Shown: positions 52,258 to 60,375 of the stretch, piece after piece
How the letters are laid out: each line of letters begins with the position of its first letter
Numbering within the stretch: position 1 is the first letter of the stretch
Assembly (NCBI GenBank): GCA_036401375.1
Contig: DASWVB010000027.1
Location: 186,001 to 250,000, forward strand
DNA length: 64,000 bases
Origin: DASWUZ01 sp036401375
GTDB taxonomy: Bacteria; Acidobacteriota; Terriglobia; Terriglobales; Acidobacteriaceae
Reading direction: 5' to 3'
Program-made: the position numbers and the translations under genes
Notes under the pieces: model-generated
Databases searched by the model: none
What the model saw: the letters and a program-made list of their open reading frames with translations, nothing else
Told to the model about the DNA's origin: nothing

Positions 52258-52955
52258 GAGCTCCTCCCACGGCTGCCGCTGAGGTAGTCGCCTAGGTTGA
52301 TCGACTTCCTCGGCGCTCGCTGAGCTGCGCGAGGCTGCGCTGGTGGCGGGACTGCGATGACCTCAATCCGTCCGATGTTGATTTCGATCTCATCGCGTTG
52401 CACGGCCGGCTGCGCGGTCGCACGCGGCGCAAGCGAACCGGCGCTGGTACGGGCGGTACGCGCCATCAACGGCAGGGAGAACTGCTCGCGTGGAAGTGCC
52501 TCAAGTCGCGTTGGGGCCGCATTCTGTACGGCTGTTACACGCTCCGTTGCTGGCTGCAACTCAATCTGGGCGACGGTAGCCTCGCGCTGGTCCTGTGAGT
52601 CGTTTTGTACCGGAGAGAGCAGTGGGTGATAGGACGAGAAGTCACTCGGCGGCCCCGCATACGCGTCCGGTTGTTCCGCCAGATGCGACTCGAACGGCTT
52701 GTGAGTGCGGGGTTGCTCGAGATCAGACGCGCTCGATCTGTGGTCATCGATGAGTGCCGGTGGAGACTGCTCTGCACGCCGGCCATCAGGCGGAGAGACG
52801 ATGGTTCCCTCAAACTGCCGCTCCGCTGGTGTCTCTCGCAAATCGCCCGTCGCGAGTGCATCGAGCCTCGCGCCGTAGAGCGACCCGACCGACGGCCTGA
52901 TGGAGGAGGCTGTGCCCCTTGACGAGGCCACCAGTCTCTGTAGGTAGGCGCTCAC
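52254..52955 (-). CDS. Disordered eCIS-locus protein with conserved C-terminal motif
   Basis: A 233-residue product that is largely low-complexity and charged or Pro/Ala-rich. It has two possible short ordered pieces: an N-terminal helix (YLQRLVASSRG) and the C-terminal strand EIEINIGRIEVIAVPPP, then SINLGDYLSG. The last motif recurs in proteins at this position of many eCIS loci, but no function is known to me. It overlaps the DUF4255 start and the T4-type chaperone stop by 4 nt. A flexible linker or assembly factor is plausible. Confidence 0.5.
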   Translation of the reverse strand: MSAYLQRLVASSRGTASSIRPSVGSLYGARLDALATGDLRETPAERQFEGTIVSPPDGRRAEQSPPALIDDHRSSASDLEQPRTHKPFESHLAEQPDAYAGPPSDFSSYHPLLSPVQNDSQDQREATVAQIELQPATERVTAVQNAAPTRLEALPREQFSLPLMARTARTSAGSLAPRATAQPAVQRDEIEINIGRIEVIAVPPPAQPRAAQRAPRKSINLGDYLSGSRGRSS

Positions 52956-53656
52956 GCGCGCACCATTTGGAGATACCCGGCACGCCTGTGTTCGCCAAGT
53001 GAGAGGATGTCACGCTCGGTCCATCCGTAAGCGAACGCTAACTCGTGCACGTCGGCCAGCAATCGGCGTGCACGGGCGTCGAGCTCCGTCCATAGGAAAG
53101 TAGTAACGTCGAGCGGCTCATCCCAGCGATGCCCGCAACGCGCGCAGGAAAGTGTCAGCAGGATGTCGGCAGCCGGATCAGCGAGCGCCATCTGTTCACC
53201 GATGATGTCCATCTGCCTCTCGAGCATGTCTGCCATTTCCTCGCCGCTCACCTTGCAGCTCTCGAGCAGGCGCAGCGCAGCGTTGCCCGCGTCGGCCTCG
53301 TGCGCGGCGATTGCCAGATCACGGCTCGTAGGCAGGCGATAGGTTCGCCCACCGATGCAGATGCGGTGTTCGCGATCTGCAGCGGGACTCGCCTCCAGGG
53401 TGGCGGAGTTCAGCGTGAACTCGAGCTCTTCGCCGCAGGCTTCGCACTCGGCAATGCCTCCCATCTGCTCGCCAAAGCATTGCGTTCGGAGCGCGAGGAG
53501 TGTCTTGTTTCGTTGCCCGATCGGCATGTCGGCCAGGCTCTCCCAGGAGCTCTCTGGCAGGGCGGCGCTGAGGGCAAGCAGGCCCTGATCGAGTGTATGC
53601 AAGCCCTGGCCCCGCTCCCAAAGATGCACCAACTCCGAATTGGATAGTGACCGCAT
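52952..53656 (-). CDS. Zinc-ribbon baseplate-assembly protein (T4 gp26/chaperone-like)
   Basis: A 234-residue protein with a split zinc ribbon: AECEACGEELEF near residue 70 and LSCARCGHRWDEPLDV near residue 178. The C-terminal half is helical (FAYGWTERDILSL). The layout resembles the T4-type baseplate-hub assembly chaperone family placed between tube and cap genes in eCIS. It lies 1 bp after the tube gene stop. It is probably not part of the mature particle. Confidence 0.6.
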   Translation of the reverse strand: MRSLSNSELVHLWERGQGLHTLDQGLLALSAALPESSWESLADMPIGQRNKTLLALRTQCFGEQMGGIAECEACGEELEFTLNSATLEASPAADREHRICIGGRTYRLPTSRDLAIAAHEADAGNAALRLLESCKVSGEEMADMLERQMDIIGEQMALADPAADILLTLSCARCGHRWDEPLDVTTFLWTELDARARRLLADVHELAFAYGWTERDILSLGEHRRAGYLQMVRA

Positions 53657-53657
53657 A

Positions 53658-54185
53658 TCAGGCCGTAATGGTGCTCAGTGACGGCTCCTTAGGCTCGGCG
53701 ACTCCTTCGTCGCGCTCCCAGCCCTCGTTCTCGAGCTTGATGTGTTCAATGGCGATCGCATTGGCGTTTGCGTCGAGGTCGGGAAGAGCCTGGTACTCGG
53801 AGATCCAGCAGCGGTAGAGCTTGTAGGCGATCACCAGCTGACCGGCTTCGTTGTAGAACTCGAGGTAAAGATCTTTGCGGAAGTTTGCCAGCGAGACCTC
53901 GGAACCAAGTCCAGCCTTGAAGTTCCATACGCGGCCCGCCCAGTCGTGGAAGTCGAGGCTCTGGGTCAGCCCGCGCTCGAGCGTGATGGCCTCGTATTTG
54001 GTGCGACCGGGAGATTTGTGGGCGGTCGATGGATCGCCGCCAGCCCGATGCTCCACGACCTCCGTCGTACGCTTGAGAGTGGAGATCTTGCTGATGCCGG
54101 CCACATACTGACCGTCCCACTTCAGGCGAAACTTGAAGTTCTTGTATGGATCGAGGCGATGCGTGTTCACCGAAAATTGCGGCAT
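53658..54185 (-). CDS. Inner tube protein
   Basis: A 175-residue protein of the phage-tail-tube (gp19-like) family. NTHRLDPYKNFKFRLKWDGQYVAGISKIS and KRTTEVVEHRAGGDPSTAHKSPGRTKYEAITLERGLT are near-invariant in eCIS tube proteins. Hexamers stack to form the inner tube that carries cargo. Only one tube gene is seen in this locus, whereas many eCIS have two. It lies 12 bp downstream of the sheath gene. Confidence 0.93.
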   Translation of the reverse strand: MPQFSVNTHRLDPYKNFKFRLKWDGQYVAGISKISTLKRTTEVVEHRAGGDPSTAHKSPGRTKYEAITLERGLTQSLDFHDWAGRVWNFKAGLGSEVSLANFRKDLYLEFYNEAGQLVIAYKLYRCWISEYQALPDLDANANAIAIEHIKLENEGWERDEGVAEPKEPSLSTITA

Positions 54186-54197
54186 GGCATTCCGTCC

Positions 54198-56138
54198 TTA
54201 CTGGGTCTGACCCGCGAGCTGTTCAATCTGAATCACGACAAATTCGGCCGGGTAGAGCGGCGCAAAACCTACCAGGATGTTGACGATGCCTTGCGCGATG
54301 CTGGTCTGCGGGTTGTTCTCCGAGTCGCACTTCACGAAGTAGGCCTGTTGCGGGGTGGTGCCCTGGAAGGCTCCCTGGAGGAAGAGTCCCTGCATGAACG
54401 CGCCCACGTTGAGCCGGATCTGGCCCCATAGCGTCTCGTCGTTCGGCTCGAAGACGACCCACTGGGTGCCTTCGTAAAGGCTCTTCTCAAGAAACAGTGC
54501 CAGGCGCCGGATCGGCACGTACTTCCACTCTGACCCGACCTGGTCATTGCCGCGCAGGGTACGCGCACCCCACACCACGTCGCCGTACACCCTGAAGTTG
54601 CGCAGGCAATTTATCCCCTGCACGTTCAGTGTTCCATTCTGCAGATCGGTCAGGACGGTCGTGAGTCCGGCCTCACCGGTCAGCCCGGCATTGATGCCGG
54701 CTGGCGCCTTCCAGACTCCACGCGAGGAGTCGGTCGCCGCGTACAGCCCGGCGACGAAACCACTGGGCGGAAAAGAGCGCGTCACCTTCTGCACAGGGTC
54801 GAAGACATAGACCCAGGGGAAATAAAACGCGGCATTAATACCGTTCTGCCCGGTGATGGCCGATGGAGGGCCGCTCTGCAGACTTGTGAAGGTATCCGTC
54901 TGTTGCGAATCGACAATCAGGAAGGCTTCCTGGTCGACGGCGAATTTCTCCAGCGTCGAGATGGTTGCTGGGTCTATCTCGCCGGGCACAATGAGCAGGT
55001 TGAAGATGGGGATGCTGGTCAGCAGGTCGACCCCGCTGCCGCTGGCAGTGAGCAGGGTCTCAAAACCGCCCGGGGTGCCTGGGGTTGTGGTTGGTGAGAG
55101 CACGCTCCCGTCGTTGCCGCCAGCGAGGAACACCATTGATTTCGAGGCTGTACCCGGCGTGTTGGTGATCACGATCGGGGCGCCGACTGCGGTGGCGACC
55201 AGGTAAGTCGACTGCTCATGCAGCACGTGCACGATGAAGCGGGCCTGCGGGTCAGCCGGGTTGGTCGAAAGGTTTGGGAAGTTCTCAACGACCGACTGCA
55301 GTTGCGTAACCGGATCGGTGGCCAGCACTGAGAGCGTGAATCGGGTGAGATCGTCGGGACGCGGTTGCACGGAGATGGCTACGGTGTTGCCCCATGCGCC
55401 TGCATCGGCCGCGCTGAGGGTGATGCCGCTCCCGGTACCGGTCACGATGTCGACCGCGGTCGGCGTGACGGTCGAGTCGATGGCGATGCCGGTGATCGTG
55501 ATCGATGCCTCTGCCGCGGCGGGAACACCGATCCCATTCCCGTCGAGCCCGCCGGTGAGCGGGTAGAGGCCATGCGGCGGAGGAACGGTAGGCGGCCCGG
55601 TGGTGACGACACTCACATACTTCGAAATGATCGCCGAGACGGTCGCGATCGTCTCATTGTCAAAGACCTCGAGCGTGTTGAGCACGATGCCCTGCGGCGC
55701 GTAGACGATGGACACCTTGAAGTCAGGCGCGGGGTTGGTGCTCGCCGAGATCTGCACCGCGTAGGCATTTGACCAGGAGCCCGGGGTGCCTGCGGTGAAG
55801 GCAATGATGCCGCCGGTGAGTGTGATCTTTGCCGCACCCTCAACCGCGGTAGAGCCGCCCCCGGCATTCACGCCCGAGATCAGGCGGACGATGTAGGCCT
55901 GCTGACCGCCGTTGGTGAAGAACTGGTATACCGAGTAGCCCAGGTAGCTGCGCGCATCGAGTCCTCCGAAGGTGCGTTCGTACTCCGGCCAGCTTTGCAC
56001 CAGGGTCGCCGCTTCAGTCGGTCCCTCCGGCGCCCAGCCCACGAAGGCAGCAATCGAGGTTGCCACTCCCGTGATGGTGTGGACCGAGCTGGGAATCTCT
56101 TCGATATAAACACCGGGATAGGTAAATGTTGGCGGCAT
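54198..56138 (-). CDS. Contractile sheath protein
   Basis: A 646-residue sheath protein. The N-terminus FTYPGVYIEEIPSSVHTITGV and VGWAPEGPTEA are classic sheath segments. The C-terminal domain contains ALFLEKSLYEGTQWVVFEPNDE and FAPLYPAEFVVIQIEQ. The start at 56138 was chosen for its GGAGGT at 6 nt and for the family N-terminus; the longer open frame to 56228 has no good ribosome site. Hexameric rings contract to drive the tube. It is the only sheath gene in the locus, first in the long minus-strand run. Confidence 0.95.
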   Translation of the reverse strand: MPPTFTYPGVYIEEIPSSVHTITGVATSIAAFVGWAPEGPTEAATLVQSWPEYERTFGGLDARSYLGYSVYQFFTNGGQQAYIVRLISGVNAGGGSTAVEGAAKITLTGGIIAFTAGTPGSWSNAYAVQISASTNPAPDFKVSIVYAPQGIVLNTLEVFDNETIATVSAIISKYVSVVTTGPPTVPPPHGLYPLTGGLDGNGIGVPAAAEASITITGIAIDSTVTPTAVDIVTGTGSGITLSAADAGAWGNTVAISVQPRPDDLTRFTLSVLATDPVTQLQSVVENFPNLSTNPADPQARFIVHVLHEQSTYLVATAVGAPIVITNTPGTASKSMVFLAGGNDGSVLSPTTTPGTPGGFETLLTASGSGVDLLTSIPIFNLLIVPGEIDPATISTLEKFAVDQEAFLIVDSQQTDTFTSLQSGPPSAITGQNGINAAFYFPWVYVFDPVQKVTRSFPPSGFVAGLYAATDSSRGVWKAPAGINAGLTGEAGLTTVLTDLQNGTLNVQGINCLRNFRVYGDVVWGARTLRGNDQVGSEWKYVPIRRLALFLEKSLYEGTQWVVFEPNDETLWGQIRLNVGAFMQGLFLQGAFQGTTPQQAYFVKCDSENNPQTSIAQGIVNILVGFAPLYPAEFVVIQIEQLAGQTQ

Positions 56139-56237
56139 AACTAGACCTCCTCGACAGAATTGCAAATCAGCAGCGGCAGGCTGGCCCTGAATAAGACACA
56201 ATCCGCAGGAACACGCCATCTGGTGCATTTCGAAAGC

Positions 56238-56267
56238 AGTAGATGGGCAATCCTAAGGAATTTTCAA
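56238..56267 (-). promoter_or_regulatory. Possible promoter of the eCIS operon
   Basis: On the minus strand TTGAAA (56262-56267) and TCTACT (56238-56243) are 18 bp apart, predicting a start near 56231 and a leader of about 93 nt before the sheath ATG. The boxes match a housekeeping promoter moderately. The 198-bp gap with the divergent Fic-like gene is the only long upstream gap of the run. Confidence 0.4.
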
Positions 56268-56319
56268 GGCGACGAGAAGCTTAACACTGAGCATTAACGA
56301 CGGGAGGCTCGAAAGTGGC

Positions 56320-56325
56320 TATAAT
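56320..56325 (+). promoter_or_regulatory. Perfect -10 box just before the Fic-like gene
   Basis: TATAAT ends 11 bp before the ATG at 56337, so transcription would start about 5 nt from the start codon and the mRNA would be nearly leaderless. No clear -35 box is seen. No Shine-Dalgarno of normal spacing precedes the ATG. Confidence 0.5.
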
Positions 56326-56336
56326 CCCCGCAATCT

Positions 56337-57350
56337 ATGCGGAGAATAAATTCGTCCTCTCTCATCTCCTCCGGTTGCCCCGGGTTTTACTGGGACCGCA
56401 GCTTTCTCACCGAACGTCTGGCCGAGGTACGACATCAGCAGGGGCGGCTTATAGGCCGCATGGAAGGGCTGAGTCACCCGCTGCGTCGAGACGCTATGCT
56501 GCACACATTGACGGATGACGTGGTGACCAATGCGGGCTTGCCCTCTGTAGACAGTGAACGCAAGCAGGTGCGCATATTAATCGCGCAATATCTAGAAATA
56601 CGCTGTGAGCGAGATCAGCCAGCGAAAGAAACCCACGAAGAACTCGTGCGTACAACAGTGGATGCAAAGTGTCACTTCGCCGACCCTCTCTCGCGCGAGA
56701 GGCTGCTGCGGTGGCATGCATCTCTGCCTGGTAAAGCGGACCCGACGTGGCAGCAGTCCGAGAGTGATCTAGACGCGTTCCTGCAGTGGTTCAACGAGGA
56801 GGGACGCGCTGACTGGGTAGTTAAGGCCGCTATAGCTCACCTGTGGTTTATGCTCCTGGCACCCTTTCCTCATAAAAATTTGGAGATAGCTCGTCTTATA
56901 GCTGAGATGGCGGTAGCGCGATCGGAGAGGTGCTCGGAGCGGTTTTATAGTATCTCTACTGAACTTTTGCGAAGCTATTCGACATATACGCACTTGCTAG
57001 ACCGGATTAGGATTAACTCGAGAGACATTACTGGGTGGATCGAGTGGTTTTTGGCATGCATGGAGTGTGCAATAACCACGGCGGGAACTAGGCACGCAGC
57101 GCTGCTCGGGAGAGCACGGCTTCGCGATCTGATGCTGCATGGATCTGAGAACGAACGCCAGAGCCGAGTAATTAACCGCCTGCTCGAGCAGGTAATCGAC
57201 AAGGTAACGACCTCAAGATGGGCGCAGATAGGTAACTGCTCGCAGGATACTGCGCTGCGTGACATTCTGCACCTGGTTGAAAAGGGCGTGTTGCGCCGCA
57301 ACCCTGAAGGCGGGCGCACGACGAGTTACTCCCTGCATCTAACTCCTTGA
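56337..57350 (+). CDS. Degenerate Fic-fold protein with C-terminal winged helix
   Basis: A 337-residue relative of Fic proteins with an N-terminal DUF4172 module: FYWDRSFLTERLAEVRHQQG, RLIGRMEGL. The Fic core AIAHLWFMLLAPFPHKNLEI is recognisable, but the catalytic HPFxxGNGR has become APFPHKNLE (A175 for His, and the G, G and R changed). The inhibitory SxxxEG-like motif is TNAGLPSVD, and the beta-hairpin flap between about residues 128 and 145 is missing. The C-terminus keeps a winged-helix-like segment (CSQDTALRDILHLVEKGVL). AMPylation is therefore not expected. It is divergent from the sheath gene and looks lower in GC than the surroundings. A DNA-binding regulator of the eCIS operon is the best guess. 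Confidence 0.8.
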   Translation: MRRINSSSLISSGCPGFYWDRSFLTERLAEVRHQQGRLIGRMEGLSHPLRRDAMLHTLTDDVVTNAGLPSVDSERKQVRILIAQYLEIRCERDQPAKETHEELVRTTVDAKCHFADPLSRERLLRWHASLPGKADPTWQQSESDLDAFLQWFNEEGRADWVVKAAIAHLWFMLLAPFPHKNLEIARLIAEMAVARSERCSERFYSISTELLRSYSTYTHLLDRIRINSRDITGWIEWFLACMECAITTAGTRHAALLGRARLRDLMLHGSENERQSRVINRLLEQVIDKVTTSRWAQIGNCSQDTALRDILHLVEKGVLRRNPEGGRTTSYSLHLTP

Positions 57351-57449
57351 CGATGCGGGGGATTTACACTGCGGCACGGATGAATAGTCAAATTTTGTCG
57401 ATATTTACTTGCTTAATAGGGCTCTGACGCACGCCAGAGGGGCGGTAGA

Positions 57450-58451
57450 GTGAAAATCATCAGTATCGGGGAGATTCTATGGGACGTCTTCGGCTCTCAA
57501 GAGTTCCTCGGCGGAGCACCGCTCAACTTTGCTGTCAACAGCCAGCGACTGGGTAGCAGCGCCACCGTATTCAGTGCCGTGGGCGATGATCCGCGGGGCC
57601 GGCGCGCGCTGGAGATGATGGAACAGCTTGCCTTCTCCTCAGAATTCGTCCAGGTCGTGAGCGACGCAGCTACAGGAGCGGCAATCATCACCAGCGACGG
57701 AGCCGGAGATGCAAGCTTCTCGATCGAGCGCCCGGCGGCCTTTGACTGTCTTCACGTAACAGAGGATCTGCTGGCTCAGCTAGCGAGCTGGCAGCCGGGA
57801 TGGATTTACTTCGGCACGCTCGCGCAGACCAATCCCCGCAATGAGGAAATGCTGCATACCCTACTGAGTCTCACCCCGCAGGCGCGTCGTTTTTACGATA
57901 TGAATCTGCGACAGGGACACTGGAATGCTGCCCTGGTCGAACGCCTGTCTACTCTCGCCTCGGTGCTGAAGTTGAATGAGGCAGAGGCCAAGACGCTTTG
58001 GGAGCTTGCCAGCCCGGTTCACCCTTTTTCGCTGGACGATTTCTGCCGCCTCTGGTCATCGACTTACGACATCGATGTGATCTGCACCACGCTCGGCGAG
58101 GAGGGATGCGCCGTCTTCTCACAGGAATCCCTCAACTATTATCCAGGATTCTCCGTCAAGGTATTAGACACGGTCGGGGCTGGTGACGCCTTTAGCGCGG
58201 CCTTCTTGCGAGGCCTGGATCAAGGCTGGCCGATGGAACGCAACGCCGAGTTCGCGAACGCATTGGGCGCAATCGTTGCCAGCCGGGCAGGTGCGACTCC
58301 GCCATGGAGTGAGGCAGACTGCCTCGAATTAATTGCGGGGACAGGTATATCAGACGAAGAAATCAAAAACAACGCCGAGAATCTGACTGCTTCGTTGAAT
58401 GACCAGCGCGTAGGAACGACAGGTAGGCAACGTAAGAAGAACAAGGTATAG
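57450..58451 (+). CDS. PfkB-family sugar kinase (fructokinase-like)
   Basis: A 333-residue ribokinase/PfkB-family kinase. The start is GTG with a GAGGGG upstream. The N-terminal FLGGAPLNFAVNSQRLG is the first signature, and DTVGAGDAFSAAF (catalytic base D246) is the second. FYDMNLRQGHW lies between. It should phosphorylate a sugar, probably fructose, using ATP in the cytoplasm. Exact substrate is not certain from sequence. It reads in the same direction as the Fic-like gene with a 99-bp gap, and is followed 22 bp later by a DUF3309 peptide. Confidence 0.9.
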   Translation: MKIISIGEILWDVFGSQEFLGGAPLNFAVNSQRLGSSATVFSAVGDDPRGRRALEMMEQLAFSSEFVQVVSDAATGAAIITSDGAGDASFSIERPAAFDCLHVTEDLLAQLASWQPGWIYFGTLAQTNPRNEEMLHTLLSLTPQARRFYDMNLRQGHWNAALVERLSTLASVLKLNEAEAKTLWELASPVHPFSLDDFCRLWSSTYDIDVICTTLGEEGCAVFSQESLNYYPGFSVKVLDTVGAGDAFSAAFLRGLDQGWPMERNAEFANALGAIVASRAGATPPWSEADCLELIAGTGISDEEIKNNAENLTASLNDQRVGTTGRQRKKNKV

Positions 58452-58473
58452 TACTCACGACTGGAGGGGTAAC

Positions 58474-58629
58474 TTGGAGTTCATCGTCGTTATACTGCTC
58501 GTGCTGCTCTTGATAGGCGCATTCCCGAGGTGGGGTCACAGCCGCAGTTGGGGCTACTACCCAAGCGGAGGCATTGGACTGATTCTCGTGATCGTCCTGA
58601 TCCTCTTCCTGCTCCATGTAGTGATTTGA
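58474..58629 (+). CDS. DUF3309 small hydrophobic peptide
   Basis: A 51-residue product with two hydrophobic stretches (FIVVILLVLLLIGAFP and GLILVIVLILFLLHVVI) joined by RSWGYYPSGGIG. This middle part is the hallmark of the DUF3309 family of tiny membrane proteins of unknown role. It starts with TTG at 58474, with GGAGGGG 4 nt upstream. It is too short to be reported as a normal open frame and overlaps no RNA gene. It lies 22 bp after the PfkB gene and may be co-transcribed. Confidence 0.8.
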   Translation: MEFIVVILLVLLLIGAFPRWGHSRSWGYYPSGGIGLILVIVLILFLLHVVI

Positions 58630-58681
58630 GAGAACCCGAAGAGACGGCAGCTCTTGTCGGTGTTGCGGCCGGCTGACATGC

Positions 58682-58756
58682 TGGAGCGGGAGACGGGGAT
58701 CGAACCCGCAACCAACGGCTTGGGAAGCCGCTACTCTACCATTGAGCTACTCCCGC
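58682..58756 (-). tRNA. tRNA-Gly (anticodon CCC)
   Basis: On the minus strand the 5' acceptor GCGGGAG pairs with CTCCCGC, followed by T and an encoded CCA (58682-58684). The D-arm has GTAGCTCAATGGTAGAG, the anticodon loop TTCCCAA reads CCC, and the T-arm is GCGGGTTCGATCCCCGT. The length is 75 nt including CCA. It decodes GGG. Confidence 0.96.
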
Positions 58757-58869
58757 CCGCTGTGGGTAAGTGTATCAAAGCTGGCGGTTGCGCAAGACGG
58801 CCGTGTTCTCTGCGAAGGCGAAGACGAGTGCCAGCCCGCGCGGTGCAAGATGGAAGATGGCGGATCACG

Positions 58870-59847
58870 ATGTTGTCGCTGGTGAGGACGAGGAAGACTC
58901 GAACCCCGTCGACGCTCGGGTTCACCAGGGCAGGTTGCATTGCAGCTCTGGGCCTGCTGACCGCATGTCTAAACCAGCCGCTCCTATCCCAGAGCAACCC
59001 CCAAAGCAACCCCCAGAGCCACGCAGAGACCAAGCGAGCGATCGGCGGCCTAGTCTGGGAGGAGCACTTCGGCAGAGGTACTGCGGTGCCAGGTCCTCCC
59101 AACCCTCTGAACTGGAGCTTCGAATCCGGCGGCGGCGGCTGGGGCAATCGAGAACTGGAGACGTATTGCTCCTACGGTGCGAACAACGCTCCTTGCCAAT
59201 CAGCGCAGCCAAACGCGTTCCTGGCGCGTGACGGTTACCTGCACATCGTGGCGCGGCGCTCGGCCTCCGGAGCTTACACCTCGGCCCGCATCATCTCAAA
59301 GCATCTGCAGAGCTTCCAGTATGGGCGCATCGAGGCGCGCATTCGCATTCCTGCGGGGGAGGGCCTCTGGCCGGCATTCTGGATGCTGGGCGAGAACATC
59401 GACTCGGTCCCATGGCCAGGCTGCGGAGAGGCGGACATCATGGAGAACATCGGGCGTGAACCGGCCGTCGTTCACGGCTCAGTTCATGGTCCGGGTTTTA
59501 TCGGCCTCAAGCTGAGTTCGCCGTATACTGACCCGGGCGGCAGGCCCATCTCCCAGGCGTTTCACAAGTTCGGAATGACCTGGTACCCCGGTCGTGTGGA
59601 GTACTACATTGATGATCCGGCGACACCCTACGCGGTCTTTACCCCCGCCGATCTGCCTGCCGGTGCGAGGTGGCCGTTCGATGACGGCAGGTACTTTCTG
59701 CTGCTAAATCTTGCAGTAGGGGGCCAGTGGCCGGGACCGCCCGATGCATCTACGAAGTTTCCTGCCGAGATGCTGGTCGATTACCTTAAGGTATGGCGGC
59801 TGGCGGGCCCAGAACCTTCGCCTCCACCGGCGTCGTCGCACCCCTGA
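58870..59847 (+). CDS. GH16-family glycoside hydrolase, lipoprotein
   Basis: A 325-residue lipoprotein. The signal ends at the lipobox LLTAC. The catalytic GH16 motif is GEADIMEN with E187 (nucleophile), D189 and E192 (acid/base). WGNRELETYC and FQYGRIEARIRIPAGEGLWPAFWMLG are typical of the laminarinase-like branch. It probably hydrolyses beta-1,3 or mixed-linkage glucans at the cell surface. The start at 58870 was chosen because longer frames run through the tRNA gene. The C-terminus is Pro/Ser-rich. Confidence 0.92.
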   Translation: MLSLVRTRKTRTPSTLGFTRAGCIAALGLLTACLNQPLLSQSNPQSNPQSHAETKRAIGGLVWEEHFGRGTAVPGPPNPLNWSFESGGGGWGNRELETYCSYGANNAPCQSAQPNAFLARDGYLHIVARRSASGAYTSARIISKHLQSFQYGRIEARIRIPAGEGLWPAFWMLGENIDSVPWPGCGEADIMENIGREPAVVHGSVHGPGFIGLKLSSPYTDPGGRPISQAFHKFGMTWYPGRVEYYIDDPATPYAVFTPADLPAGARWPFDDGRYFLLLNLAVGGQWPGPPDASTKFPAEMLVDYLKVWRLAGPEPSPPPASSHP

Positions 59848-59949
59848 ATAGACAAGGGCTGGTACCTTATTTAAGTAATTGACTCACAACCTACGGCCGC
59901 AGATTACACTCTCAGAGCCATAGCATTTTGTCCTGCAAGGAGCGCACTT

Positions 59950-60270
59950 ATGAACGCAGTGAAGTTCTGGACGGTATTCAGCATAGGAGTAGCAGCCGGC
60001 GCCGCCGTGGCATTGATCTATGCGCCCGATACGGGCGTTGAAACCAGGCGCAAGATCAAGAGCAGCATCGACGATGCGACAGATTACGTGAAAGACGCGA
60101 CAGCTCCGACGGTTGCTGCCGTCAAGGAGGCTACCGCTCCCTACATCAGCCAGGCGCAGGACGTGATTGCTCGCGGCAAGACCGCAGTGAGCGACGCAGT
60201 AGACTCCGCGAGCAGCGCGGCTGCCTCGGCAAACGCTGCCACCAGGAAGAAGGTCAGCGAGTACGTCTGA
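59950..60270 (+). CDS. YtxH-domain protein
   Basis: A 106-residue protein with an N-terminal membrane helix (FWTVFSIGVAAGAAVALIYAP) containing the GxxxG-type Gly/Ala pattern and TGVETRRKI of YtxH-like proteins. The rest is a long Ala-rich amphipathic helix (TAPTVAAVKEATAPYISQAQD). The family is associated with stress in many bacteria, without known biochemistry. AAGGAG precedes the ATG by about 7 nt. It is followed by a strong terminator. Confidence 0.88.
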   Translation: MNAVKFWTVFSIGVAAGAAVALIYAPDTGVETRRKIKSSIDDATDYVKDATAPTVAAVKEATAPYISQAQDVIARGKTAVSDAVDSASSAAASANAATRKKVSEYV

Positions 60271-60327
60271 CCTCGTTTGTGCGAGGTTGCCACCGGGCTG
60301 CTGAGGCGATAAATACCGCTTAAGAGA

Positions 60328-60366
60328 GAGGGGCCATGTCCGATGGACATGGCCCCTCCTGTTTTT
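60328..60366 (+). terminator. Rho-independent terminator
   Basis: A perfect 14-bp stem (60328-60341 with 60345-60358, including GGCCATGTCC/GGACATGGCC) with a 3-nt loop is followed by CCTGTTTTT. It ends the YtxH transcript. The reverse strand lacks a strong U-tract but the hairpin lies just past the clpC stop and may help there too. Confidence 0.9.
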
Positions 60367-60375
60367 AGTAATGAG

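Noticed and set aside
20121..56138. Prophage
   Set aside because: No capsid, portal, terminase, integrase, lysis or attachment site; DUF4157, DUF4255 and the AAA+ ATPase mark an eCIS.
36047..56138. Type VI secretion system
   Set aside because: No TssJLM membrane complex, TssB/C split sheath, or ClpV; sheath is a single-chain phage-like protein.
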